This document shows, piece after piece, positions 32,016-41,531 of a DNA stretch of 64,000 bases. Made by a program: the position numbers and the translations under genes. Source of the stretch: Rhizoclosmatium globosum (Eukaryota; Chytridiomycota; Chytridiomycetes; Chytridiales; Chytriomycetaceae); contig MCGO01000013.1 of assembly GCA_002104985.1 (NCBI GenBank), forward strand, positions 1-64,000, read 5' to 3'. Each line of letters begins with the position of its first letter. Positions within the stretch are counted from its first letter, which is position 1. A model generated the notes under the pieces. The model was given only the letters and a program-made list of their open reading frames with translations, ran no database searches and was not told the DNA's origin.

Positions 32016-32913
32016 TCGATGACATTCTATGAAATAAATGCGATACATATATTTGTCTGTGTCAAGTCTGCGGGGGAAAATGTATTCGTAATTTAAGATG
32101 GACTACATTATTTTGGAGGAGGTATAGTAAGAGTGAAAATTTGGCCTAGCCTCAAGTCAAGTCCTGTTTGACGGGTTTCCGAGATTCTCAATCGTATCAA
32201 TGTTGCCAAGGTAAGTTGACCCTAGAAAATGTAACCAGGAATCGGTAGCAACGAGTTGGTGGGTGGCGATACACTCGAAAGGAAGATTGTGTAACAGGTA
32301 CAACAAACAAAGATAGACCAAGATAGAGCCTACTAACACTCCTGGAGAAGTACCAAGAGTTGCAGACGATTTAATAAACGAATAACGAAAAAGAAACTAA
32401 AGAAAGAAGAACCAAACGCACCTGGAGAAGTACCAAGAGTTGCAGACAAGGTACCTCCCCAGTGGAAAACCCCCCTATTTATACCCCATCCCCCGTGCTT
32501 TCATCCAACAGGAACGTAAATCGAAATCCCGAACCATAAATCGGTATTTTCCCCCAAAACTGATATCGTTACAAATTCCCTGTCCTTTTTGCAAGGGAAG
32601 ACCTCACAAGCCTCCGTAGACCCCCTCTTTTCTCGGTGTCTATCCCCAAAATTCCATTCTGGTTCACCAGCCCGTCGAACACATTACAAATTGGCGGCGG
32701 CGGTGGCGATGAAACCCGAAAATTCCCCGACTCGATGACGCGATCATTTCCAGCGAACAAGCCCAACCTATCCCGAATACTGGGATTCACCGCTGCGACG
32801 CTGCGAACTCCCACAGAGGTAGAGTAAAGTGGAGATCGGCAAAATGCCCAACATACCTCAGTATAAATATAATGCTGCTTTACAAGAGCGCATTCAAAAA
32901 ACAAACAAAAAAT
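32016..32913. other. Intergenic with a 27-bp direct repeat
   Basis: CCTGGAGAAGTACCAAGAGT plus TGCAGAC occurs at 32341-32367 and again at 32421-32447, 80 bp apart. A GC-rich stretch at 32460-32830 carries no convincing gene. CAGTATAAATATAATG near 32860-32876 is a likely TATA region for lectin 2. Confidence 0.55.
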
Positions 32914-34293
32914 ATGCGCTTTTCATTCGCACCCTTGAATCTTTTCGCCTCCAGCGTTACAACGCCTGAAACCACCAAACTCGCCCCCGCCAATATTGTC
33001 GCGTTCCAAAACGGTAAATCATCTCTTTTCCTAAATGTGACTTATTTATTCCAGCGGCCGGCGGTACAAGTTCTGCCATCATTGGTATTGCGCCCGACAA
33101 TTCCATCTGGTGGAAACCCACCTTCACATTCAACGGCTGGCTCCCTTCTTCAGGCGGCCCTCGAGCAAGAGACTTGGTACAACTATTCGATCAATCCTTC
33201 GTAATCATAGGAACCGACAACACCCTATACACATGCCCCGGCATTTCCGTCTGGGCACCCTGCAACCAAGTCCAGAACTCTGGGAAAGTCAAGTCCATTG
33301 ACCAATTCACCGACGGAACCTTTCTCGGCGTTGGAATGGACAATAACCTATACACACGCTCAAATATTAACGCACCTTGGACCTGGATTCAAAATTCCGG
33401 TTCCGTTATCGACGTCACAATCCTCTCCAGCGGCGCCATCCTAGGTACAGCGCCAGACGGAAACCTATACATCAGATCAACTCTCTACCAGAACTGGTAT
33501 CCAATTTCGGGCGGCTGCTGCGTAATCAGCACAACCCAACTAATCGACGGCTCAATCGTCGGTGTGGGTCCCGACCAAGCCTTGTACAAGAAACAAACCC
33601 TGAACGACAATTGGGTATACGTGCCGAAATCAAGCTCGGTTATATCCGTCATTGCTGCACCCGTGAAAGGAATTCCTCTTGCGTCTGTTCTCATTGGAAT
33701 AGCGCAAGACAACACTCTTTGGGGAAAGTCAACGAAAGACCTTTCATCAACGCTGGATCCAACTGCCCGGTGGTCTCCGAGTTTTGGATTTCGTGATGCT
33801 CTATTTGACAACGTTTCTTGTCATTGGAACGGATTATAAGCTGTACGATTGCAAAACGATTCTCAGTGGAGACGGTTGTGTTCCAGTTGCCAATCCTGGT
33901 CTTGTGAAGAGTATTCAGCATCTCACTCCAACCGCTTCATCGTCCGAAATGAAATTCGCCGGTGTTGGTTTGGATAACCAAGTTTACACGCGTACAGGTG
34001 TCGAAGGAACTTGGAGCCTTGTTCAAAATGCTGGAACTGTTGTGGATGTTACAAAGTATGGAGACTTGCTTTATGGAACAGCGCCAGATGGAACCATGTA
34101 TACAAAGAAGGACTTGAACGACCCGTGGGTTTACGTTCCCAACTCATGCTGCGTTATTTCGACGGGTGTTGCGCCAGATGGTTCTCTGTTTGGAGTCGGA
34201 ACTGATAACGCGGTGTACAAGTGGCAAGATCAGGGATGGAGTTATGTTCAAAATTCTCAAGCAGTTGTTAAAGTGACAGGTGCTTGGGTTTAG
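32914..34293 (+). pseudogene. Tachylectin-2-like beta-propeller lectin 2, frameshifted
   Basis: Exon 1 (32914-33013, ATG present) and exon 2 (from 33055) join over a 41-bp intron with donor GTAAAT and acceptor TTCCAG. It is a close paralogue of lectin 1, with the same ten-repeat, two-by-five layout. Near 33746 one extra base relative to lectin 1 breaks the frame: text matching DLSS ends, and the paralogous QLPGGLR sequence continues in another frame to the stop at 34293. The second half is otherwise conserved (NQVYTRTGVEGTW, GTMYTKKDLNDPW). Recent inactivation or a sequencing error are both possible. Confidence 0.75.
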
Positions 34294-34458
34294 TTAGTTC
34301 AAGGTTGGTATTAAATAAAGGAACATCATTTATCAACTTTGATAGAAATGACTTGCACAAAGTCTATTTAAGAAAATACATAACGGCGGGGATTTATTGA
34401 GGAACATAACATTCTCAAACGATGCAAAACAGAAAGAAAAGCTCATGAAGTAAGAACC

Positions 34459-36917
34459 TTACATCATACCACCCATTCCTCCCATTCCACCCATACCGCC
34501 CATACCACCCATAGGTGGGGCAGCTCCAGCCTTTGGTGGCGCATCAACAATCATAGCCTCAGTAGTAACCAAGAGCGAAGCAACACCAGAAGCATCAACA
34601 AGCGCAGTTCTCACAACCTTCAAAGGATCGATAATACCAGCCTTGATCATATCAACATACTCTCCAGTCGCAGCGTTGAATCCGTTGTTGAAGTTCTCCT
34701 TGCTTCCATCAAAGCTCTCCAAGAGACGTCCAGCAACGACAGCACCCTCGCCACCAGCGTTATCAACGATAGTCTTGCATGGAGCGAGGATCGCCTTTCG
34801 GACAATGTCGATACCAAGGTTCTGGTCAAAGTTCTCTCCACGCAGATCGGCAATGAGCTTGGAAGACTTGAGGAGAGCCGTACCTCCACCTGGAACGATA
34901 CCTTCCTCAACAGCAGCGCGGGTGGCACAGAGAGCATCGTCGTAACGGTCCTTCTTTTCACCGACTTCGACTTCAGAGTGTCCACCGACCTTGATGACAG
35001 CGACACCGCCAGAGATCTTGGCGAGACGCTCTTGGAGCTTCTCCTTCTCGTAGTCGGATGTGGTGGCGGCGATGAATTCGCGGATTTGCTCAGCGCGCTG
35101 GGCGATAGCGTCCTTGGAACCGGCACCGTTGAGGAAGGTGGTGTTGTCCTTGGTGATGGTGGCAGAAGCGGCAGATCCGAGGTCTTCGAAGGTAGCCTTG
35201 TCAAGCTTAACGTCGAGGTCGTCAGAGAAGACGGTACCACCGGTGAGGACGGCCATGTCGGCAAGGATGGACTTGCGGTTGTCACCGAATCCTGGAGCCT
35301 TGACACAGGCAACTTGGAGCTGACCACGGAGCTTGTTGAGGATACAGGCAGCAAGGGCCTCGCCGTCAATGTCTTCAGCGATGATCAAGAGTGGGCGACG
35401 GCGAGTAGCGGCCTGCTCAAGAGTTGGGAGAATGTCCTGGAGCTGAGAAATCTTCTTCTCGGAGAGAAGGATGAGTGGCTTCTCGAACTCAACCTTCTGG
35501 GAACGAGTGTCGGTGATGAAGTATGGGGAGATGAATCCACGGTCGAAACGCATACCTGTACAAGATGATAAGTGGTGATGACACATATGTATACCTTCAA
35601 AAAACAAACTAGACGCGTACCTTCGGTAATCTCCAACTCATCCTCCATAGTCTTTCCCTCCTGAACAGTGATAACACCTTCTTTGCCAACCTTCTCCATA
35701 GCCTGAGCAATGAGACCACCAACGTGCTTGTCACCGTTAGCAGAGATGGTAGCAACCTGAGCAACTTCCTCAGAGGTAGTGATGATACGTCTGTTGGCAT
35801 GGAGGTGCTTGACAACGTGGTCAACGGCAAGCTGAACACCCTTTCTCAAGTCCATTGGGTTGACTCCAGCAGCAACGTTCTTCAAACCCTCAACAAAGAT
35901 GGCACGGGTGAGGACGGTGGCCTGATTTCATTTGTTATTACTGGCGTAATTCTAAGAAGTGGTAGGGCGGATCTTGTCTTCCAGTTCGCAATGCTCACAT
36001 TTGGCGCACGCATGCAAAACTCAGTTCATAGTTCGCTCGTTTCTCACTCAATAAGGGGTTCAAGAAGGTCATTGTATGCATTCTAAAAAGCTTCTCGTTT
36101 TGATTTCATTTCGCTCCAGTTTTCTTGTCAACTTTGCAGATTCCTTTCATTGCTCACTTCGCTCGCTATCTGTAATTTTCGACAAGGTTTCCATATCAAT
36201 CGGTTTCCGTATCGTCGCGTTCCTTTGTTCACTGCTTCATCTTCACATGTCTGATATACAGCTCACTTGAAGCTATCATAAACATACCGTAGTAGTACCG
36301 TCACCAGCAATCTCGTTAGTCTTGTTTGCAACATCCTGAACGAGACGGGCACCCAAGTTCTCCATCTTGTCTTCAAGAACAATAGACTTTGCAACAGTGA
36401 CACCGTCCTTGGTAATCTTTGGAGCACCGTAAGCTTGTTCTAATTGAATGAGTCCGTTGGTTAGTTTATATAATCGAGTATCAATTGTTGGATGACGTGG
36501 GGATCCAAAAGCTTTTGTGGCACACACCCAACCAACTTCACTTCAGTTTTTCGATCGACGCGCAACCCTTTCTTCTCTTTGTTTTTTCGACTCATCCCCC
36601 AAATACATACTTCTCCTGGCGATGCTCTTTGATCCAACAAGTTCAACCAAGCAACTCTTCGCCCGATCCAACGTCACCAGGGCATCGCAACTACAAGCTG
36701 AGCACCAAACCAGAAACCTACCAATGATAACATTTCTTCCCTTAGGCCCAAGGGTCACCGCAACCGCCTTCGCAAGGATCTCGACACCTCTCGCAAGCGC
36801 CTGGCGTCCCTCGTTTCCAAATGAGATTTCCTTGTGACCCGCAAATGAACGCGAAGGAACAAGTCGGGCCGCACTGCGAATCGGAGAAGTCTTTGATGAT
36901 GATAGCACTCGGAGCAT
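34459..36917 (-). CDS. HSP60: Mitochondrial chaperonin HSP60
   Basis: Four exons (36917-36722, 36439-36288, 35921-35621, 35555-34459) join in phase to 581 aa, matching the family. Introns are 282, 366 and 65 bp, longer than elsewhere in the window. The N-terminus [19 protein letters not shown] is a basic, Ser-rich mitochondrial presequence. Group I chaperonin landmarks: [20 protein letters not shown] across intron 1, the ATP-site DGTTT at the end of exon 2, and the C-terminal GGM repeats ending MM. It folds imported proteins in the matrix as a tetradecamer with the HSP10 lid. It is head-to-head with HSP10, ATGs 140 bp apart, with a step-type heat-shock element between them. Confidence 0.97.
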
Positions 36918-36987
36918 TGCTTTTTGGGTTTTGTTTTGTTTGCTGTTTTTCGACAAAGTTCTTTTTTCGGTGGTGGGAAAAGATCGG

Positions 36988-37010
36988 TTCCGACTTGTTC
37001 CATTGCATTC
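36988..37010. promoter_or_regulatory. Step-type heat-shock element in the HSP60/HSP10 promoter
   Basis: TTC at 36988-36990, 36998-37000 and 37008-37010, exactly 10 bp apart. This matches the step-type HSE (TTC-n7-TTC-n7-TTC) bound by Hsf1 in yeasts. It lies in the 139 bp between the two divergent ATGs, so it could drive both genes. Confidence 0.6.
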
Positions 37011-37056
37011 GTTGCTTGTCTTTCAAATCATAAACTAAAAAAAGTGCAAAAAAGAA

Positions 37057-37569
37057 ATGTCATCTGCGATCAAGAAGATTGTTCCTTTGTTTGACAGGGT
37101 TCTCATTCAACGTGTGAAGGCTGCTGAGGTACTACTTTGTTTTCTTTCTTTCTTTGTTAGGGATTGCTTCGATTGGTTGGTTGGTGGGGGACACAATGGC
37201 CCTAACTCTTTCTCTTCCACCCAAAAAACTACATAGCGAACTGCCTCCGGTCTTTTCATCCCAGAGAAGGCTCAGGAGACTCTCAACGAGGGTTTGGTCG
37301 TTGCCGCTGGTCCAGGTGCTGCAGACAAGGTAATACGAGAACTCCTCCCCCTCTTCTTTCCCTCAAGAAAACTAACTCCTGCGCGCCCTCAGAACGGTAA
37401 CATTCAACCACTCGCCCTCAAGGTCGGCGACAAGGTTCTTCTCCCTCCATACGGTGGAAACACTGTCAAATTCCAAGGAGAGGAGTTCTTGCTCTACACT
37501 GACAAGGAGATTTGGCAAAGTTGGAGTAAATCAAATCTTTTGGTTTGTTTTTTGAGCAGGATTTGTTGA
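37057..37569 (+). CDS. HSP10: Mitochondrial co-chaperonin HSP10, altered C-terminus
   Basis: Exons 37057-37128, 37237-37329 and 37393 onward join in phase. The protein begins MSSAIKKIVPLFDRVLIQRV, typical of HSP10/GroES, then RTASGLFIPEKAQETLNEG (the mobile loop region) and LPPYGGNTVKFQGEEF. It caps HSP60 in the mitochondrial matrix. After DKEI the frame reads WQSWSK and runs on to a stop at 37567-37569, adding a hydrophobic tail. One extra T in the TTT run at about 37511 would give the usual family ending and a stop at 37527-37529. A one-base loss or a homopolymer sequencing error is therefore likely. Confidence 0.9.
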
Positions 37570-38860
37570 TGGCGGCGATGGTGGTGGTTGCATATATGTA
37601 TTTCTTTGGTTTTGATGAAGGTGAGTTTTTGGATGTCATGGAGTGAAGAGCGAAAATGGAGCGAAGATGGAGCGAGCGGGTAAACGCGAACAGGTGGAAA
37701 CTGTCGATGTTATGTTGAGTAACGATACTGAGTGAAAGTTGGAGGTTGCGGGAACATTCTAGGAAAGGGCGAATAGCAAGTGACGAAACCAAGTCGAAAG
37801 AAATCAAGCTACTTGCGCGGAAAGAAATCATAAAGCCGAAAACCACGGGGCAATGAATATATGCAAGACAATTCAATCCCGACACCTTCCCCTCTCCCCA
37901 ACTCTCCAAACAAGATGACCTTCTATAAAAGTATACCAATTGTTCCTTCTGAGTTAATTTCATGAGGTCACAAAGAAAATGCGTCTGATTTCCCTTCCCC
38001 TCTCACTCTGCTCCCCCCCTTTTTATCGTCTTGAAAACGCGTTTATGCTAACCCCCGACTTTCTTTCTACTCTAGATTCCAAAATAAACGGTTCAATGTT
38101 ACATAAAAATCATCCGTCTATTTCCTAGTTTCGATTCTTCTCTGACATACGTCCCACGAAGAAGTCACTCCAAACATTGTGCCAACAAGAAACAACTCCC
38201 AATAGGGTACGTCCTCCTACCCTACCCCCACTCCCCTCTACCTCTTCATGCCTCTCTCCTCCCAACACCTTCAATCAACAGGATGACCTTCTATAAAAGT
38301 ATATACCAATTGTTCCTTCTGAGTTCATATCATGAAGTCACACAGAAAATGCGTCTGACCTCATCTTCCACCTCCTTCTATCATATGAACATTCCTAGAA
38401 CGTGTGATTCTAACCAGCGTACATGTTTAGATTAGAAATACGCGTGTGAGCAGGACTACGTTCGTTGTATTACCAGGAAGGCCCTTAATTTTCGCTTGGG
38501 TAAGTTCTTCGACCCTAACATCCGCTCTCCGTCCTTCGCGACCCTCAATCAACAGGATGACCTTCTTTAAAGATATACCAATTGTTCCTTCTGAGTTCAT
38601 TTCATGAAGTCATGCAGAAAATGCGTCTGATTCTACCTTAACTTCCTCTTGCCTCTTTCTTTGGAAAATAGGTCGCGTTGTATTCTAACCTTGGCTTTCA
38701 TTTAGGCTCCTTTTGATGGCATCGCCTTCATTTAAAATGAAATTTCTATTTAATGATGTGGCTATACACCTTCTCAGAATCTACCAAATAAACGTCTGTA
38801 TTCCGCACTTCCACATCCCCCGTATGCTTAACTGGTTAAAAAGCATTCTCTGTGATGCAT
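37570..38860. other. Gene-poor region between HSP10 and the MazG gene
   Basis: Apart from the three conserved ~78-bp elements, I see only pyrimidine-rich unique sequence with scattered splice-like sites and no credible protein frame. Confidence 0.55.
37912..38632 (+). repeat. Three spaced copies of a ~78-bp element, possible intronic C/D-box-like RNA
   Basis: Copies at about 37912-37990, 38280-38360 and 38553-38632 share GATGACCTTCT, ACCAATTGTTCCTTCTGAG, TCATGA and AAAATGCGTCTGA; the sequence between them is unrelated. Each has a GGATGA-like start, two CTGA boxes and an internal ATGA, in the order of a C/D snoRNA, but the C box lacks its first U and no terminal stem is seen. Donor-like GTACGT (38207) and GTAAGT (38500) lie upstream of copies 2 and 3, and TCAATCAACAG immediately before both. 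An alternative is repeated exon starts of a non-coding transcript. Confidence 0.55.
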
Positions 38861-39787
38861 TTATTTCATTGCAGGATACTTTATAGCATTTTTGAGCATC
38901 TTGTCTTGAACAGCCTCAGATAGGTTGATTCCGCAAACACGAGCAAGTTGGACGAGGTACAACAAGACGTCAGCCATTTCCTCTCCAACGTGTACTTTAT
39001 CGTGTTCCGTAAAGTCTATGTATCGATATCAGTCACCGTTTTTGCAAACAAACGTTTGAATGTACCTGGTAGTCCTGGTTCAACCTCCCCGCGCCACTGG
39101 AATATTTCACTCAATTCTCCCACCTCCGCAACCTATCCGAATCGTTTAAAAATATAGTTGGACGACGACTGACACACCAACGCCAACAAGAGATTCCGTG
39201 GCGTCAACTCAGTAGACCAATTCCTAGCCATGGAAAACTTCCGAGTTTCCTCCGCCAAAGTCCCAAACGTCAAAGCACGAGGATCCACAAGATAAAGAGC
39301 AGTAGTATCCACAAGTCCCTCGATTGGAGGATACTTCTTGGCATTTTTAGAAACCTTATTGATGGTTGCTGCCGCCAAGTCGATTCCACAGCACCGAGCC
39401 ATTTCCATCAAATAAATCAGAACATCAGACATTTCTTCGCCAGTGTGAATGCGATCGTGTTCGGAGAAGTCTGTTTGATGTTATTAGTTACGACTGAATC
39501 AACAGCCAATGCAACAGATAACGCTCACCAGGAAGACCAGGGGCCACCTCGCCCCTCCACTGAAATATCTCACTCAATTCACCCATTTCGCCAATCTGCC
39601 CAACCAAGTCAGTCGACACAAATCAAGAACAATCCAAACCAACCAAGGCAAACAACAGGTTCCGAGGCGTATGAGCTTTGCCCCAGCCTCGTGCAATGCA
39701 GAACTTGTTGATTCGATCGTCTAATTCGTCAAGCGTCAAAGATGTGGATTGCATCAAAGTTGGAGGGGAAGAAGTAGGTCCAAGCAT
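38861..39787 (-). CDS. Double-domain MazG-like dCTP pyrophosphatase (DCTPP1 type)
   Basis: Five exons (39787-39644, 39595-39529, 39470-39178, 39132-39066, 39015-38861) join in phase to 241 aa. Each half is a complete DCTPP1-like domain. Half 1 has HTPRNLLFALIGEMGELSEI and GEEMSDVLIYL; half 2 has LTPRNLLLALVAEVGELSEI and GEEMADVLLYL. Both keep the EExxE and ExxD metal-binding helices. Intron positions in the two halves also match, showing internal duplication of a whole gene. Normal family members are single-domain and assemble as tetramers; they hydrolyse dCTP and modified dCTP to clean the nucleotide pool. A fused dimer would need only two chains. The linker between domains is short and contains DTTALYLVDPRALTFG. 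Confidence 0.85.
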
Positions 39788-39866
39788 GAAATTATTTAGA
39801 ATGAGAAAAAGAAGAGAATAGAGAAAATAAAGACTTTTTATTAGAGAGAAGGGAGGAATATTCGAG

Positions 39867-40355
39867 TTATTCGAAATCGGAAGCAAGGCGGCGGCATTGA
39901 GTAACTTGTACCCCTAACTGACATCCCTTGATAACTCCATCAATGTTCAAACGGTTCAAGTTCCCACAAATCTCACTTGCACTTTTCGTGTTGATGCTAC
40001 AGTCTCCACCAGTCGCGTCAGTATACTCAATATCAAACACAGGCTTCATCTGTGCAATAAATCCTTCATACTTATCACACTCGTTGTACCGATCACATTC
40101 CTCAACAACAGCAAAGTCAAACAACGAAATAACAGCATCTCTCGTCTCGTCAGTCCAAAGGGACGCGCAGTTCTTGCATCCAACACCAAGCCCAATTCTA
40201 TGGGCTTCAGCAGTAAGCCACTGGATAAACTCATTCTGATCGTCCTTGGAAATATCAGGAGTGAAGCCAGAGCCGTTCGAGTAGTCCAAAGCAATGTTAT
40301 CAGGATCAACTGCATCGCATCCTTTGTCTTTGGCTTGTTCAAGACGCTTGGTCAA
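39867..40355 (-). pseudogene. GH114-like glycoside hydrolase, N-terminally truncated
   Basis: About 162 residues match the C-terminal two thirds of GH114 (endo-alpha-1,4-polygalactosaminidase) enzymes: KRLEQAKDKGCDAVDPDN, WLTAEAHRIGLGVGCKNC, VVEECDRYNECDKYEGF. Cys residues are paired as in secreted members. No ATG, signal peptide or N-terminal barrel strands are found upstream to 40450, so this is a fragment, or exon 1 lies beyond recognition. GH114 enzymes degrade galactosaminogalactan-type polymers of fungal walls or biofilms. Confidence 0.6.
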
Positions 40356-40455
40356 GATAAACTCGAAGAAAGCGAAAGGGCAGCCATCAAAAGACTGTTT
40401 GGTTGAGAAGAAAAGTACGAAGCAACGTATCGTAGTTTACTTATTATATTTCTAG

Positions 40456-41265
40456 TTATCTTCGGGATACAAATGTTGACAAATAGTGGCGAAACTGACG
40501 AAACCGTATATCCATCACAAGAATCATGGCCGACATTGCGACAACAGCCCGTTCTTCCTCAGAAGTCCATTTGTCATCAACAGGTTCCAACACGCCTTTC
40601 AGGGCATTCGAACACAAATTAATTTCAAGTCTTGCAATCGCTCGCTCCGTTAAATTATGCTTGGAGAATAGTTTCTTCCAATGGGATGGGGTATCATTTT
40701 CGTTTGTCAGTTCCTTATCAGATCGGAAAAGAGTGAAACGCAAAGGTTCGGCAATGCTGCCAAATGCGAGTGTCCCAATGTCAATCATTATTCCTTCTCG
40801 TCGCCAATGATAACTGGCGTCTGATCCAAGAAAAGAACAAGGGGACCTCACAACATTCTGCAAAGCTTCCATCGTCATATCAAAGTGCCCATAAATCGAA
40901 TCAATCAAGTAGCTGATAACGCCTTGCCGCTCGTGCGGGTTCATAGCAGCTATTGTTGATAATGTGATAGAATCAATCATGGTGATCGAGGGGGCACACT
41001 GCGTTAAAGACGGTTTCTCGCCATGTCTGTGCTCTGGTTTATGTGACATCATATTCATTGGAGCTGGCTTAGTTTCAAGCTTGAATAGAAATGTGGATGC
41101 TTCGCCTTGTTCTGACAGGTGGATCTGTTTGGTGGTAAATTGACTAAAGACGAGTGGTTTTGCCAAGTCCGCCATGCCATAGAGTGGGAGCCCAATATCA
41201 CTCAGATTATGGTCATAGCTGGGAGGTGCGTATCCAGGCGGGGCCTCAGGCTCAGTGTCTGTCAT
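40456..41265 (-). CDS. PPxY-motif protein of unknown function
   Basis: 269 aa from ATG 41265 in one exon. Near the N-terminus lie two adjacent PPxY motifs (PPGYAPPSYDHN), the ligand of WW domains in Nedd4/Rsp5 ubiquitin ligases. The body has no domain I recognise; it is soluble and predicted mostly helical towards the C-terminus (EEERAVVAMSAMILVMDIR). A role as an Rsp5 adaptor or substrate is inferred only from the motif. Upstream in-frame sequence lacks an ATG. Confidence 0.62.
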   Translation of the reverse strand: MTDTEPEAPPGYAPPSYDHNLSDIGLPLYGMADLAKPLVFSQFTTKQIHLSEQGEASTFLFKLETKPAPMNMMSHKPEHRHGEKPSLTQCAPSITMIDSITLSTIAAMNPHERQGVISYLIDSIYGHFDMTMEALQNVVRSPCSFLGSDASYHWRREGIMIDIGTLAFGSIAEPLRFTLFRSDKELTNENDTPSHWKKLFSKHNLTERAIARLEINLCSNALKGVLEPVDDKWTSEEERAVVAMSAMILVMDIRFRQFRHYLSTFVSRR

Positions 41266-41531
41266 TGTTTGTTGGTTGGGTGTGGCGTTTCGGTTGTTTT
41301 CTGGATCTCCAACCACGATTTCTAATACGCATGATTTGAAATATTTTGATATACCTATGAAGCAATCCATCTGGTCGTAACCATTTCTATATACATAGCT
41401 TAATATTATGAAGCATTGCAAGACTTAAAGTGATTTCATAAATTCTAGGTACACTTCGTTTAATTTAACACCAAACGTTACTTTCCTTGTCCGTGTCTTC
41501 TCGTAGTTTTTATAAATAAACCCAAAGAGCC

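Noticed and set aside
34647..35568. Open frames on both strands within HSP60
   Set aside because: Frame shadows caused by strong codon bias of a highly expressed gene.
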